Origin: Defluviimonas salinarum
Lineage (GTDB): Bacteria; Pseudomonadota; Alphaproteobacteria; Rhodobacterales; Rhodobacteraceae
Assembly: GCF_026013545.1 (NCBI RefSeq)
Contig: NZ_JAPDOG010000001.1
Coordinates: 99,815-163,814, forward strand
Direction: 5' to 3'
Length of the DNA: 64,000 nt
How positions within the stretch are numbered: the first letter of the stretch is position 1; each line of letters opens with the position of its first letter. Positions 16,207 through 24,519 of the stretch are shown here, in pieces. The position numbers and the translations under genes are program-made. The notes beneath the pieces were generated by a model. That model saw only the letters and a program-made list of their open reading frames with translations, was not told the DNA's origin and did no database searches.

Positions 16207-17205
16207 TTACATCCCCGCTGCCGAGGAGAGCGGCGCGACGTTGACCGCGTTGTCGTAGCTGTCGAGCGCCGCCGGCACCGAGCCGGCCTGCACGAAGACG
16301 TCGGCCACGCCCTTCATGAACTCCTGCGCGCCGCCGCCGAGCCACTTCGCCGAAAGCTGGTCCTCGGCCGAGGGGAAGACGAAGGTGGCCATGGTGTCGG
16401 CGGTCGCGGTCTCGTCCATGCCGGCGTCCTGGGCGATGACCGGCAGCATCTCGGCCTGCTTTGAGCCCTCGTTCCACATCGCGTTGGCATCGGCGGTCAC
16501 TTTCAGGAACTTCGACAGGAGCTCGGGCTGTTCGGCCGCGAAGGAAGCCGGCACCGAGGTCACGTCGAAGACGAGGATGCCGAGTTCTTCCTTCTCGGCC
16601 CCGGTCAGGAGCACGTTGCCGCTTTCCAGCATCCGCCGCAGCGCGCCGCCCCAGCCGCAGGCCATGTCGAGCGAACCCTGCGCGAAGGCGGCAGCAGCGT
16701 CGGGCGGCGCCATGTCGACGATTTCCATCGTCGAGATGTCGACGCCGAAATGCGACATCTGCTTGAGGAAGCCGTAATGCGCCGCGGTGCCGATCGGCAC
16801 GGCGACCTTCTTGCCGGCCAGTTCGGCGGCGTTGTCCTTGGTGATCTCGAGATCGGTGCGCACCACGCAGTTGTCGTTCTCGGCGTAGGACACGGCGACG
16901 TCGACCGCCTGCAGGTCCTGGCCGGCCGAGGTCGCGACGACGAAGGGCGGCACGCCCTGGCTCACGGCGATCTGCACGTCTCCGCTCGCCATCGCCGCCG
17001 ACATCGCGGTGCCGGTGTCGAAGCTGCGCCAGTTGATCTTGACGCCCATCTCCTGTTCGTAGGTGCCCATCACCTTTGCGTATTCGAACGGCATCGGCCA
17101 TTCGAGGAAGTAGGCCACCGTGATCTCATCGAGCGCTTGGGCCGCCTGGGCCCCCGCCATCAGAGCTGCCACCGCGACCGCCGTCCTGAAAGTCGTAGTT
17201 CTCAT
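16207..17205 (-). CDS. tauA: taurine-binding periplasmic protein
   Basis: A 332-residue ABC solute-binding protein. A Sec signal (MRTTTFRTAVAVAALMAGAQA, cleaved after about residue 23) is followed by the mature start LDEITVAYFLEWPMP, as in TauA proteins. The ATG at 17205 is preceded by AGGGAG; a longer upstream reading has no homology. It captures taurine for TauBC. It is first in the minus-strand operon and diverges from tpa across a 443-base control region. Confidence 0.92.
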   Translation of the reverse strand: MRTTTFRTAVAVAALMAGAQAAQALDEITVAYFLEWPMPFEYAKVMGTYEQEMGVKINWRSFDTGTAMSAAMASGDVQIAVSQGVPPFVVATSAGQDLQAVDVAVSYAENDNCVVRTDLEITKDNAAELAGKKVAVPIGTAAHYGFLKQMSHFGVDISTMEIVDMAPPDAAAAFAQGSLDMACGWGGALRRMLESGNVLLTGAEKEELGILVFDVTSVPASFAAEQPELLSKFLKVTADANAMWNEGSKQAEMLPVIAQDAGMDETATADTMATFVFPSAEDQLSAKWLGGGAQEFMKGVADVFVQAGSVPAALDSYDNAVNVAPLSSAAGM

Positions 17206-17648
17206 GCGTCGTTCTCCCTGATTAACCCTGGTCCTGTTCGGATTGCCTTGTTGCCCGTCACTATGAGGCGCTAACAATGGCCGGTATAGGACCAGATTCC
17301 GTGTCAGTGTTAAGTCCAGTTTTCCCGGATCCGGGCTTGTCTTGCCGGCTGCCGCCGGGCCTTTCTCCCGCGCGTGCAGTGTACCAGATGGCCTCCCGCC
17401 TTCCGACCTCTCCATTCGGATCGGCGCCGGTCCCTGCGGCAAGCGCGCCGTCGCGCTTTTCGAAGCGGCGAAGTGCAGGTTTCGGAAAGTGGAATGTTGG
17501 TGGAAATCTGGTACTATCGGAGCGTAGTCTCTGGCCCTACGGCAACGGCGGCTTTCGTGATGATTTCGGCGTCAAGCCCGACCCCGTCCCGGCCGAATAG
17601 AGGCGCGATTCCGACGGGCCGGCAGCGCACCGAGAAAAGGTAGAAACG
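17206..17648. promoter_or_regulatory. tauA-tpa divergent control region with candidate TauR boxes
   Basis: No gene is seen in these 443 bases. The Rhodobacter capsulatus TauR repeat is, to my knowledge, CTGGACYTAA. An exact match lies on the minus strand at 17310-17319, with a looser copy (CTGGTCCTAT) at 17286-17295, 24 bases away. On the plus strand, nearer tpa, CTGGTACTAT is at 17508-17517 and CTGGCCCTAC at 17531-17540, 23 bases apart. A weaker CTGGTACACT is on the minus strand at 17378-17387. Two helical turns between paired boxes suits a MocR dimer. One pair would serve each promoter. Confidence 0.7.
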
Positions 17649-19028
17649 ATGAACAGCTCCGTCTATTCGAACGATATTTCCGAAGTGGTCGAGGCCGACC
17701 GCGCCCATCTCTGGCATCACCTGATCCAGCACAAGCCGTTCGAGACCTCGGACCCCCGCGTGATCGTCGAGGGCAAGGGGATGCGGGTCTGGGACGCGAA
17801 GGGCAAGGAACTGCTCGACGCCGTTTCGGGTGGCGTCTGGACCGTCAACGTGGGCTATGGCCGCGAGTCGATCGCCAAGGCGGTCTATGACCAGCTCATC
17901 AAGGTCAACTACTTCGCCAACTCCGCCGGTTCGATTCCCGGCTCGATCTTCGCCAAGCGGCTCATTGAGAAGATGCCGGGCATGAGCCGTGTCTACTACA
18001 CCAACTCGGGTTCGGAAGCGAACGAGAAGGCGTTCAAGATGATCCGCCAGATCGCCCATAAGCGCTACGGCGGCAAGAAGCACAAGATCCTCTACCGCGA
18101 CCGCGACTATCACGGCGCCACCATCGCGACGATGTCGGCCGGCGGCCAGGACGAGCGCAACGCCCAGTACGGCCCCTTCGTGCCGGGCTTCGTGAAGGTT
18201 CCGCACTGCCTCGAATACCGCAAGCAGTGGGATGTCGCGAATTACGGCGAGCGCGCGGCGGACGCGATCGAGGAAGTGATCCTGCGCGAGGGGCCGGATA
18301 CCATCGGCGCGCTCTGCCTCGAGCCGGTGACCGCGGGCGGCGGCGTCATCACCCCGCCGGAAGGCTACTGGGAGCGGGTGCAGGAGATCTGCAAGAAGTA
18401 CGAGATCCTGTTGCATATCGACGAGGTCGTCTGCGGCGTCGGCCGCACCGGCACCTGGTTCGGCTACCAGCACTACGGCATCAAGCCGGACTTCGTGACG
18501 ATGGCCAAGGGCGTCGCCTCGGGCTATGCCGCGATCGCCTGCATGGTGACGACCGAAGCCGTCTTCGAGATGTTCAAGGACGACGCCTCGGACCCGATGA
18601 ACTATTTCCGCGACATCTCCACCTTCGGCGGCTGCACCGCCGGTCCGGCGGCGGCGATCGAGAACATGCGGATCATCGAGGACGAGGGGCTCTTGGAGAA
18701 CACCGTCAAGATGGGCGAGCGGACGATGAACAATCTCCGCGCGCTGATGGACAAGCACCGGGTGATCGGCGACGTGCGCGGCAAGGGCCTTTTCTGCGGC
18801 GCCGAGCTGGTGGCGGACCGCGCCACGAAGGAGCCGGCGGACGAGAAGAAGGTGCAGGCCGTGGTCGCCGAATGTGCGGCGCAGGGCGTGCTCATCGGCG
18901 CGACCAACCGCTCGCTGCCGGGCTTCAACAACACGCTCTGCCTCTCGCCGGCGCTGATCGCCACCGCGGACGACATCGACCAGATCACCGGTGCGATCGA
19001 CAAGGCGCTGACCAAGGTCTTCAGCTGA
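17649..19028 (+). CDS. tpa: taurine--pyruvate aminotransferase
   Basis: A 459-residue class III aminotransferase that converts taurine and pyruvate to sulfoacetaldehyde and alanine. The PLP lysine is Lys287 (TMAKGVASGY), and Asp258 in HIDEVVCGVGRTG pairs with the pyridine nitrogen. The N-terminal SNDI..VVEADRAHLWHH is typical of Tpa. It is first in the plus-strand operon, followed by its regulator tauR and by xsc, which uses its product. The start has a GAAAAGGTAGAAACG leader. Confidence 0.94.
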   Translation: MNSSVYSNDISEVVEADRAHLWHHLIQHKPFETSDPRVIVEGKGMRVWDAKGKELLDAVSGGVWTVNVGYGRESIAKAVYDQLIKVNYFANSAGSIPGSIFAKRLIEKMPGMSRVYYTNSGSEANEKAFKMIRQIAHKRYGGKKHKILYRDRDYHGATIATMSAGGQDERNAQYGPFVPGFVKVPHCLEYRKQWDVANYGERAADAIEEVILREGPDTIGALCLEPVTAGGGVITPPEGYWERVQEICKKYEILLHIDEVVCGVGRTGTWFGYQHYGIKPDFVTMAKGVASGYAAIACMVTTEAVFEMFKDDASDPMNYFRDISTFGGCTAGPAAAIENMRIIEDEGLLENTVKMGERTMNNLRALMDKHRVIGDVRGKGLFCGAELVADRATKEPADEKKVQAVVAECAAQGVLIGATNRSLPGFNNTLCLSPALIATADDIDQITGAIDKALTKVFS

Positions 19029-19037
19029 GGCCAAGGA

Positions 19038-19105
19038 GGGGGCGCTGCCCCCGTCGCCGCCGGGGCGGCGACTCCCCCGGGGTACTTGGACAATGAAGAA
19101 GGAGC
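19038..19105 (+). repeat. GC-rich double hairpin with Rhodobacteraceae-type intergenic tail
   Basis: Immediately after tpa lie GGGGGC-GCT-GCCCCC (19038-19052) and GTCGCCGC-CGGG-GCGGCGAC (19053-19072), then CCCCCGGGG and TACTTGGACAATGAAGAAGG. This composite, a GC hairpin followed by a ..TATTTG.A.AATGAAGAAGG-like tail, is familiar from many Rhodobacteraceae intergenic regions. It probably acts as a transcription end or message-stabilising element between tpa and tauR. The family resemblance is from memory. Confidence 0.55.
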
Positions 19106-19140
19106 GGGCGCGGCTTGACGGCGGCGCCCGTTTCGGCTTT

Positions 19141-19156
19141 CTGGATCTAGGTCCAG
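19141..19156. promoter_or_regulatory. candidate TauR box pair before tauR
   Basis: CTGGATCTAG (plus, 19141-19150) overlaps CTGGACCTAG on the minus strand (19147-19156), forming a near-palindrome 25 bases before the tauR start. Both halves resemble CTGGACYTAA. This would fit autoregulation of tauR. A further single CTGGCCCTAC lies at 20663-20672, just after tauR and before xsc. Confidence 0.5.
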
Positions 19157-19180
19157 TTCAGCGCGCGCATAAGGCCAGAA

Positions 19181-20662
19181 ATGTCGATCCCGGCGGAAGC
19201 CTTTTTCCTGACGCCCGGTTTCAACGGGACGTTGCAGCAGCAGATCCAGCAGATGGTGGCCGAGGGCATCCTGCGCGGCCGCTTCCGCCCGGGCGAGAAG
19301 CTGCCGTCGAGCCGCGGGCTCGCCGAGCATCTCGGTGTCAGCCGGATCACCGTGACGCTCGCCTATACCGAGCTTGTTTCGGGCGATTACCTGACGGCGC
19401 GGGGGCGCTCGGGCTATTACGTCTCGGACACCGCGCCCATGCAGCCGGGTTTCGAGTTCGAGGAGCGGCCGCATCGCGACACCGTGGACTGGGAGCGGAT
19501 CGTCGGCCGCCGGTTCTCGCGCCACGAGCTGATCGCGCGGCCGGTCGACTGGCAGTCCTATGCCTATCCCTTCATCTACGGCCAGGCCGACGCCACGCTC
19601 TTCGACCACCAGAACTGGCGCCAATGCGCGCTGCGTGCGCTCGGCAAGCGTGACTTCGAGGTGCTGACGGCCGATTTCTACGAGCGCGACGACCCGATGC
19701 TGATCGAGTACATCATGCGCTCGATCCTGCCCCGGCGCGGAATCAGCGCCCGGCCCGAGGAGATCCTCCTGACCATGGGGGCGCAGAACGCGCTCTGGCT
19801 CGCGTCCGAGATCCTGCTCGGCCAGGGCAGCCGGGCAGCGGTGGAGAATCCCTGCTATCCGGGCCTGCGCGCGATTCTCGGCCAGATCGGCGCCGAGGTG
19901 CTGCCGGTCGAGGTGGATGCCGATGGCCTGCTGCCCGAGGCGGTGCCGGAGGGGATCGAGGCGATCTTCACGACGCCAAGCCATCACTGCCCGACCAATG
20001 CGACGATGCCGATCGGCCGACGCACCGCGCTTCTGGAGCGCGCGGGGCGCGAGGATTTCCTTGTCATCGAGGACGATTACGAGTTCGAGATGTCGTTCCT
20101 GAAGCCCGCTGCCCCGGCCTTGAAGTCGCTCGACCGCGAGGGCCGGGTGATCCATGTCGGCTCGTTCTCGAAGTCGCTGTTTCCGGGGCTCCGGCTCGGC
20201 TATCTCGTCGCCTCCGAGGCCTTCATCCGCGAGGCGCGCGCGCTTCGCGCGGCGATGCTGCGCCACACGCCGGGGCATATCCAGCGCACGGTGGCCTATT
20301 TCCTCTCGCTCGGCCATTACGACGCGCTGATCAACCGGCTGAACCAGGCCTACAAGCGCCGCCGCACGGTGATGGACGAGGCGATCCGAACCCACGGGCT
20401 GGAAATCGCCGGGCAGGGCGCCTTCGGCGGATCGAGCTTCTGGATGCGGGCGCCAGCGGCGGTGGATACCGGGCTGCTCGCGGTCGACCTGCGCGCGAAG
20501 GGCGTGCTGATCGAGCCGGGGCGGGCCTTCTTCGCGCCGGGCACGGCGCCGCGGAATTACTACCGGCTCGCCTATTCCTCGATCTCGCAGAACCGGATTC
20601 CCGAGGGCATCGCGCTCATCGCCGAGGCGTTGCGCGAAACTGGCGCTAATCAGGTGGCGTGA
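19181..20662 (+). CDS. tauR: MocR-type taurine regulator
   Basis: A 493-residue GntR/MocR regulator. The N-terminal winged helix-turn-helix covers about residues 15-85 (LPSSRGLAEHLGVSRITVTLAY). A fold-type I aminotransferase-like domain with PLP lysine Lys331 (GSFSKSLFPGLRLGY) senses the effector. In R. capsulatus TauR activates taurine genes when taurine is present. It sits between tpa and xsc and has CTGG-type boxes upstream. Confidence 0.92.
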   Translation: MSIPAEAFFLTPGFNGTLQQQIQQMVAEGILRGRFRPGEKLPSSRGLAEHLGVSRITVTLAYTELVSGDYLTARGRSGYYVSDTAPMQPGFEFEERPHRDTVDWERIVGRRFSRHELIARPVDWQSYAYPFIYGQADATLFDHQNWRQCALRALGKRDFEVLTADFYERDDPMLIEYIMRSILPRRGISARPEEILLTMGAQNALWLASEILLGQGSRAAVENPCYPGLRAILGQIGAEVLPVEVDADGLLPEAVPEGIEAIFTTPSHHCPTNATMPIGRRTALLERAGREDFLVIEDDYEFEMSFLKPAAPALKSLDREGRVIHVGSFSKSLFPGLRLGYLVASEAFIREARALRAAMLRHTPGHIQRTVAYFLSLGHYDALINRLNQAYKRRRTVMDEAIRTHGLEIAGQGAFGGSSFWMRAPAAVDTGLLAVDLRAKGVLIEPGRAFFAPGTAPRNYYRLAYSSISQNRIPEGIALIAEALRETGANQVA

Positions 20663-20756
20663 CTGGCCCTACAGGGTGCCGGTAACGGGGCGTAGAAACG
20701 TTTCGAACCGGGGCCTGTGGCCCCGTCGGAATGGCTGCGGCTGAAGGAGACGACCC

Positions 20757-22535
20757 ATGAAGATGACCACCGAAGAAGCTTTCGTCAAAGTCCTGCAGAT
20801 GCACGGCATTGAGCATGCCTTTGGCATCATCGGCTCGGCCATGATGCCGATCTCGGATATCTTCGGCAAAGCCGGCATCACCTTCTGGGACTGCGCCCAT
20901 GAGGGATCGGGCGGCATGATGGCGGACGGCTACACCCGCGCCACCGGCAAGATGTCGATGATGATCGCCCAGAACGGCCCCGGCATCACCAACTTCGTCA
21001 CCGCCGTGAAGACCGCCTACTGGAACCACACGCCGCTTCTGCTGGTGACGCCGCAGGCCGCCAACAAGACGATGGGGCAGGGCGGCTTCCAGGAAGTCGA
21101 GCAGATGGCCGCGTTCCGCGATATGGTCGCCTATCAGGAAGAGGTGCGAGACCCGTCGCGCGTCGCCGAGGTGCTGAACCGCGTGATCCTGCAGGCCAAG
21201 CGCGCCTCGGCGCCGGCGCAGATCAACATGCCGCGCGATTTCTGGACCCAGGTGATCGACATCGAACTGCCGCAGATCGTCGAGTTCGAACGCCCCGGCG
21301 GCGGCGATGAGGCGCTGTCTAAGGCGGCCGAGCTTCTGTCGAACGCCAAGTTCCCGGTGATCCTGAACGGCGCGGGCGTGGTGCTCGGCGGCGCAATCGG
21401 CGACACGATCAAGCTCGCCGAGCGCCTATCGGCCCCGGTCTGCGTCGGCTACCAGCACAACGACGCGTTCCCCGGCTCGCATCCCCTTTTCGCGGGCCCG
21501 CTCGGCTACAACGGCTCGAAGGCGGGCATGGAACTCATCGCCAAGGCTGATGTCGTCCTGGCGCTCGGCACCCGGCTCAACCCGTTCTCGACGCTGCCGG
21601 GCTACGGCATCGACTACTGGCCGAAGGATGCCGCGATCATCCAGGTCGACATCAACCCGAACCGGATCGGACTGACCAAGAAGGTCACCGTCGGCATCAT
21701 CGGCGATGCGAAGAAGGTCGCCAACTCGATCCTCGAGCGGCTCTCGGACAGCGCTGGCGACGCCGGTCGTGACGATCGCAAGGCGCTCATTGCCAAGACC
21801 AAGTCGGCCTGGGCGCAGGAACTGACCTCGATGGATCACGAGCAGGACGATCCGGGCACCACCTGGAACGAGCGTGCCCGTGCCGCGAAGCCGGACTGGC
21901 TCTCGCCGCGCAAAGCGTGGCGCGCAATTCAGTCGGCACTGCCGAAGAACGCGATCATCTCGTCCGACATCGGCAACAACTGCGCCATCGGCAACGCCTA
22001 TCCGTCCTTCGAGGAAGGCCGCAAATACCTGTCGCCGGGTCTCTTCGGCCCCTGCGGCTACGGCCTGCCTGCGGTGATCGGCGCCAAGATCGGCTGCCCG
22101 GACGTGCCGGTCGTCGGTTTCTCGGGCGACGGCGCCTTCGGCATCGCGGTGACGGAACTGACCGCCATCGGCCGCGAGGAATGGCCGGCCGTCACGCAGA
22201 TCGTCTTCCGCAACTACCAGTGGGGCGCGGAAAAGCGCAACTCCACCCTCTGGTATGACGACAACTTCGTCGGCACCGAGCTGGATACGCAGGTGTCCTA
22301 TGCCGGCATCGCCAAGGCCTGCGGGTTGCAGGGCGTCGTGGCCCGGACGATGGACGAGCTGACGGCCGCGCTCAACAAGGCGATCGAGGACCAGATGAAG
22401 CATGGCAAGACCACGCTCATCGAAGCCATGATCAACCAGGAACTGGGCGAGCCCTTCCGCCGCGACGCGATGAAGAAGCCTGTCGAGGTCGCGGGCATCA
22501 ACCGCGCCGACATGCGCCCGCAAAAAGGGGCGTGA
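20757..22535 (+). CDS. xsc: sulfoacetaldehyde acetyltransferase
   Basis: A 592-residue thiamine-diphosphate enzyme. It converts sulfoacetaldehyde and phosphate to acetyl phosphate and sulfite. The cofactor-activating Glu49 is in AHEGSGGMMADGYTRATG, and the ThDP/Mg motif begins SGDGAFGIAVTE. The region NYQWGAEKRNSTLWYDDNFVGT is characteristic of Xsc. A GAAGGAGA ribosome site precedes the ATG. The exporter gene downstream overlaps its stop codon. Confidence 0.95.
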   Translation: MKMTTEEAFVKVLQMHGIEHAFGIIGSAMMPISDIFGKAGITFWDCAHEGSGGMMADGYTRATGKMSMMIAQNGPGITNFVTAVKTAYWNHTPLLLVTPQAANKTMGQGGFQEVEQMAAFRDMVAYQEEVRDPSRVAEVLNRVILQAKRASAPAQINMPRDFWTQVIDIELPQIVEFERPGGGDEALSKAAELLSNAKFPVILNGAGVVLGGAIGDTIKLAERLSAPVCVGYQHNDAFPGSHPLFAGPLGYNGSKAGMELIAKADVVLALGTRLNPFSTLPGYGIDYWPKDAAIIQVDINPNRIGLTKKVTVGIIGDAKKVANSILERLSDSAGDAGRDDRKALIAKTKSAWAQELTSMDHEQDDPGTTWNERARAAKPDWLSPRKAWRAIQSALPKNAIISSDIGNNCAIGNAYPSFEEGRKYLSPGLFGPCGYGLPAVIGAKIGCPDVPVVGFSGDGAFGIAVTELTAIGREEWPAVTQIVFRNYQWGAEKRNSTLWYDDNFVGTELDTQVSYAGIAKACGLQGVVARTMDELTAALNKAIEDQMKHGKTTLIEAMINQELGEPFRRDAMKKPVEVAGINRADMRPQKGA

Positions 22536-23281
22536 TGGCGCTCCCCTTCGGGCTGGAACCGGCGGCGGCGGCGTTTCTCGCCGTCGCCGTCTTCGGCGCG
22601 GCCTTCGTGCGGGGCTATTCCGGGTTCGGTTTCGCGGCACTGGTGATCCTGGCGACGAGCCTCGTCACCAGCCCGCTCCATGCGGTACCGGTGGTGATCC
22701 TGTGCGACATCGTGATGACGGTGCAGCAGGCGCGCGGGATCTGGGCGCGGATCGACTGGCGGCGGGTCGGCACGCTGATGCTCGGCGCGCTGGCCGGCGT
22801 GCCCTTGGGGGTGACGATCATCACGTCGATCGGCACGGATCTCGCGCGGGCGGTGATCGCGCTCTTCGTGCTGGTAATGTGCGCGTTGCTCTGGATCGGC
22901 TGGAGCTTTCGCGGTCACGTCGGCGATGTCGGGACGACCGGCACCGGCTTCGTCTCGGGCCTCGCCAACGGTGCGGGCGTGGGGGGGCTGCCGGTCGCGG
23001 TCTTCATGACGGCGCAGCCGGTCGCGGCTGCGGTGTTCCGGGCGACGCTCATCGCCTATTTCACGCTGATGGACCTCTGGTCGCTGCCCATCATGGCGCG
23101 GGCCGGTATGGTCAGCGCCGACACGTTCCGCGCCACGCTTTTCGTGTTGCCGATGATGGCGGCGGGAATCTGGCTCGGCGGGCGGCAGTTCCTCAAGGCC
23201 GAGCCGCAGGACTTTCGCCGCTTCGCGCTTCTCCTCCTTGCCGGGCTCGCGACGCTCGGCCTTCTGAAATCGGTGATCTGA
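22535..23281 (+). CDS. tauE: TauE/SafE-family sulfite exporter
   Basis: A 248-residue membrane protein with about eight hydrophobic segments and the TSUP-family GYSGFGFA and GLANGAGVGGLPVAVFM motifs. Members next to xsc export sulfite released from sulfonates. The ATG at 22535 shares its first base with the xsc stop (TGATG), implying tight coupling; a GTG one codon earlier is possible. Paralogues in other taurine operons are named TauE or TauZ. Confidence 0.85.
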   Translation: MALPFGLEPAAAAFLAVAVFGAAFVRGYSGFGFAALVILATSLVTSPLHAVPVVILCDIVMTVQQARGIWARIDWRRVGTLMLGALAGVPLGVTIITSIGTDLARAVIALFVLVMCALLWIGWSFRGHVGDVGTTGTGFVSGLANGAGVGGLPVAVFMTAQPVAAAVFRATLIAYFTLMDLWSLPIMARAGMVSADTFRATLFVLPMMAAGIWLGGRQFLKAEPQDFRRFALLLLAGLATLGLLKSVI

Positions 23282-23282
23282 G

Positions 23283-24443
23283 ATGGAGAATGACCTGATC
23301 CTCGTCGTCAATGCCGGGTCGTCCTCGATCAAGGTGGCGCTCTTCGACGGCGCGCTTCAGACTGTCGCTACCGGCGCCGTGACCGAGATCGGCGGTGCCG
23401 CGCGGCTGAAGATCGGCGTGGAGCGCGCCTGCGAGGCGCCCGACCATGACGCGGCGCTGTCGCTCCTCATCGCGGGGCTCGCAGAGGCGGGTCATCCGGT
23501 CGCGCGGCTGAAGGCGGCGGGCCACCGGGTCGTGCATGGCGGGCGGGCCTTGACCGGCTCGGTCCGGGTCACTCCCGAGGTGCTGGCAGCGATCGAGGCC
23601 TGCGTACCGCTCGCGCCGCTGCACAATCCCCACAATCTCGCGGCGATCCGGGCTCTCGGGCGGCTCGCGCCGGAGCTGCCGCAGGTCGCCTGCTTCGACA
23701 CCGCCTTCCACGCCACCAATCCCGAGGTCGCGCTGCGCTACGCGCTGCCGGCGGAGGAAGAGGCGAAGGGCATCCGCCGCTACGGCTTTCACGGCATCTC
23801 CTACGCGAGCCTCACGCTGCGGCTGCCGGAGCTGCTCGGCGCGCCGCTGCCAGGCCGGGTGCTGGCGCTCCATCTCGGCAACGGCGCCTCGCTCGCGGCG
23901 ATCCGCGACGGGCGGTCGGTGGCGACGACGATGGGCTACTCGCCGCTCGACGGGCTGACGATGGGCACGCGCACCGGCGCGATCGACGGCAACGCCGTGA
24001 TCCGGCTCGCCGAGGATCACGGCATCGACGGGGCAAAGCGGCTCCTCAACAACAGAAGCGGGCTTCTCGGCCTCGGCGGCGCCTCCGACATGCGCGCGCT
24101 GCACGCGGCGGGAACCGAGGAGGCGCGCTTTGCGGTCTCGCATTTCGGCTACTGGGCGGTGCGCCACGCCGGCTCGATGATCTCGGCGATGGGCGGGCTC
24201 GACTGCGTCGCCTTCACCGGCGGCATCGGCGAGAACGACGCCGAGGCGCGCAGGGCGATCTGCGAGGGGCTCGGTTTCATGGGCGTGGCGCTCGATCCGG
24301 CAGCGAATGCGGCGGGCGGGGCGCGGCTCGACCGGGCCGGTTCGGCGGTGCCGGTGGTGATCGTGCCGGCCGCCGAGGAGCGCCACATCGCGGCCGAGGT
24401 GGTCGCGGTACTCGGGGGGCAAACGACCGATACGAAAAAATGA
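23283..24443 (+). CDS. ackA: acetate kinase
   Basis: A 386-residue ASKHA-fold kinase. It has LVVNAGSSSIKVALF at the start, GHRVVHGG, DTAFHATNP with the catalytic Asp, YGFHGISY, LGNGASLAAI and MGTRTGAIDGN. It converts acetyl phosphate and ADP to acetate and ATP. It starts one base after tauE, so in this operon it would use acetyl phosphate made by Xsc. Many taurine operons carry phosphotransacetylase (pta) instead; none is seen in this window. Confidence 0.92.
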   Translation: MENDLILVVNAGSSSIKVALFDGALQTVATGAVTEIGGAARLKIGVERACEAPDHDAALSLLIAGLAEAGHPVARLKAAGHRVVHGGRALTGSVRVTPEVLAAIEACVPLAPLHNPHNLAAIRALGRLAPELPQVACFDTAFHATNPEVALRYALPAEEEAKGIRRYGFHGISYASLTLRLPELLGAPLPGRVLALHLGNGASLAAIRDGRSVATTMGYSPLDGLTMGTRTGAIDGNAVIRLAEDHGIDGAKRLLNNRSGLLGLGGASDMRALHAAGTEEARFAVSHFGYWAVRHAGSMISAMGGLDCVAFTGGIGENDAEARRAICEGLGFMGVALDPAANAAGGARLDRAGSAVPVVIVPAAEERHIAAEVVAVLGGQTTDTKK

Positions 24444-24519
24444 AAGCGGGCACATTCGGGTTGATCTGAGGATCAATCGGGAAGAACGTTCCGCGCGCGA
24501 ACAGGGATAGGGAACGAAA

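Noticed and set aside
17277-17600. Short ORFs within the tauA-tpa gap
   Set aside because: They are Pro/Ser/Arg-rich, have no ribosome site or family match, and overlap the candidate TauR boxes.
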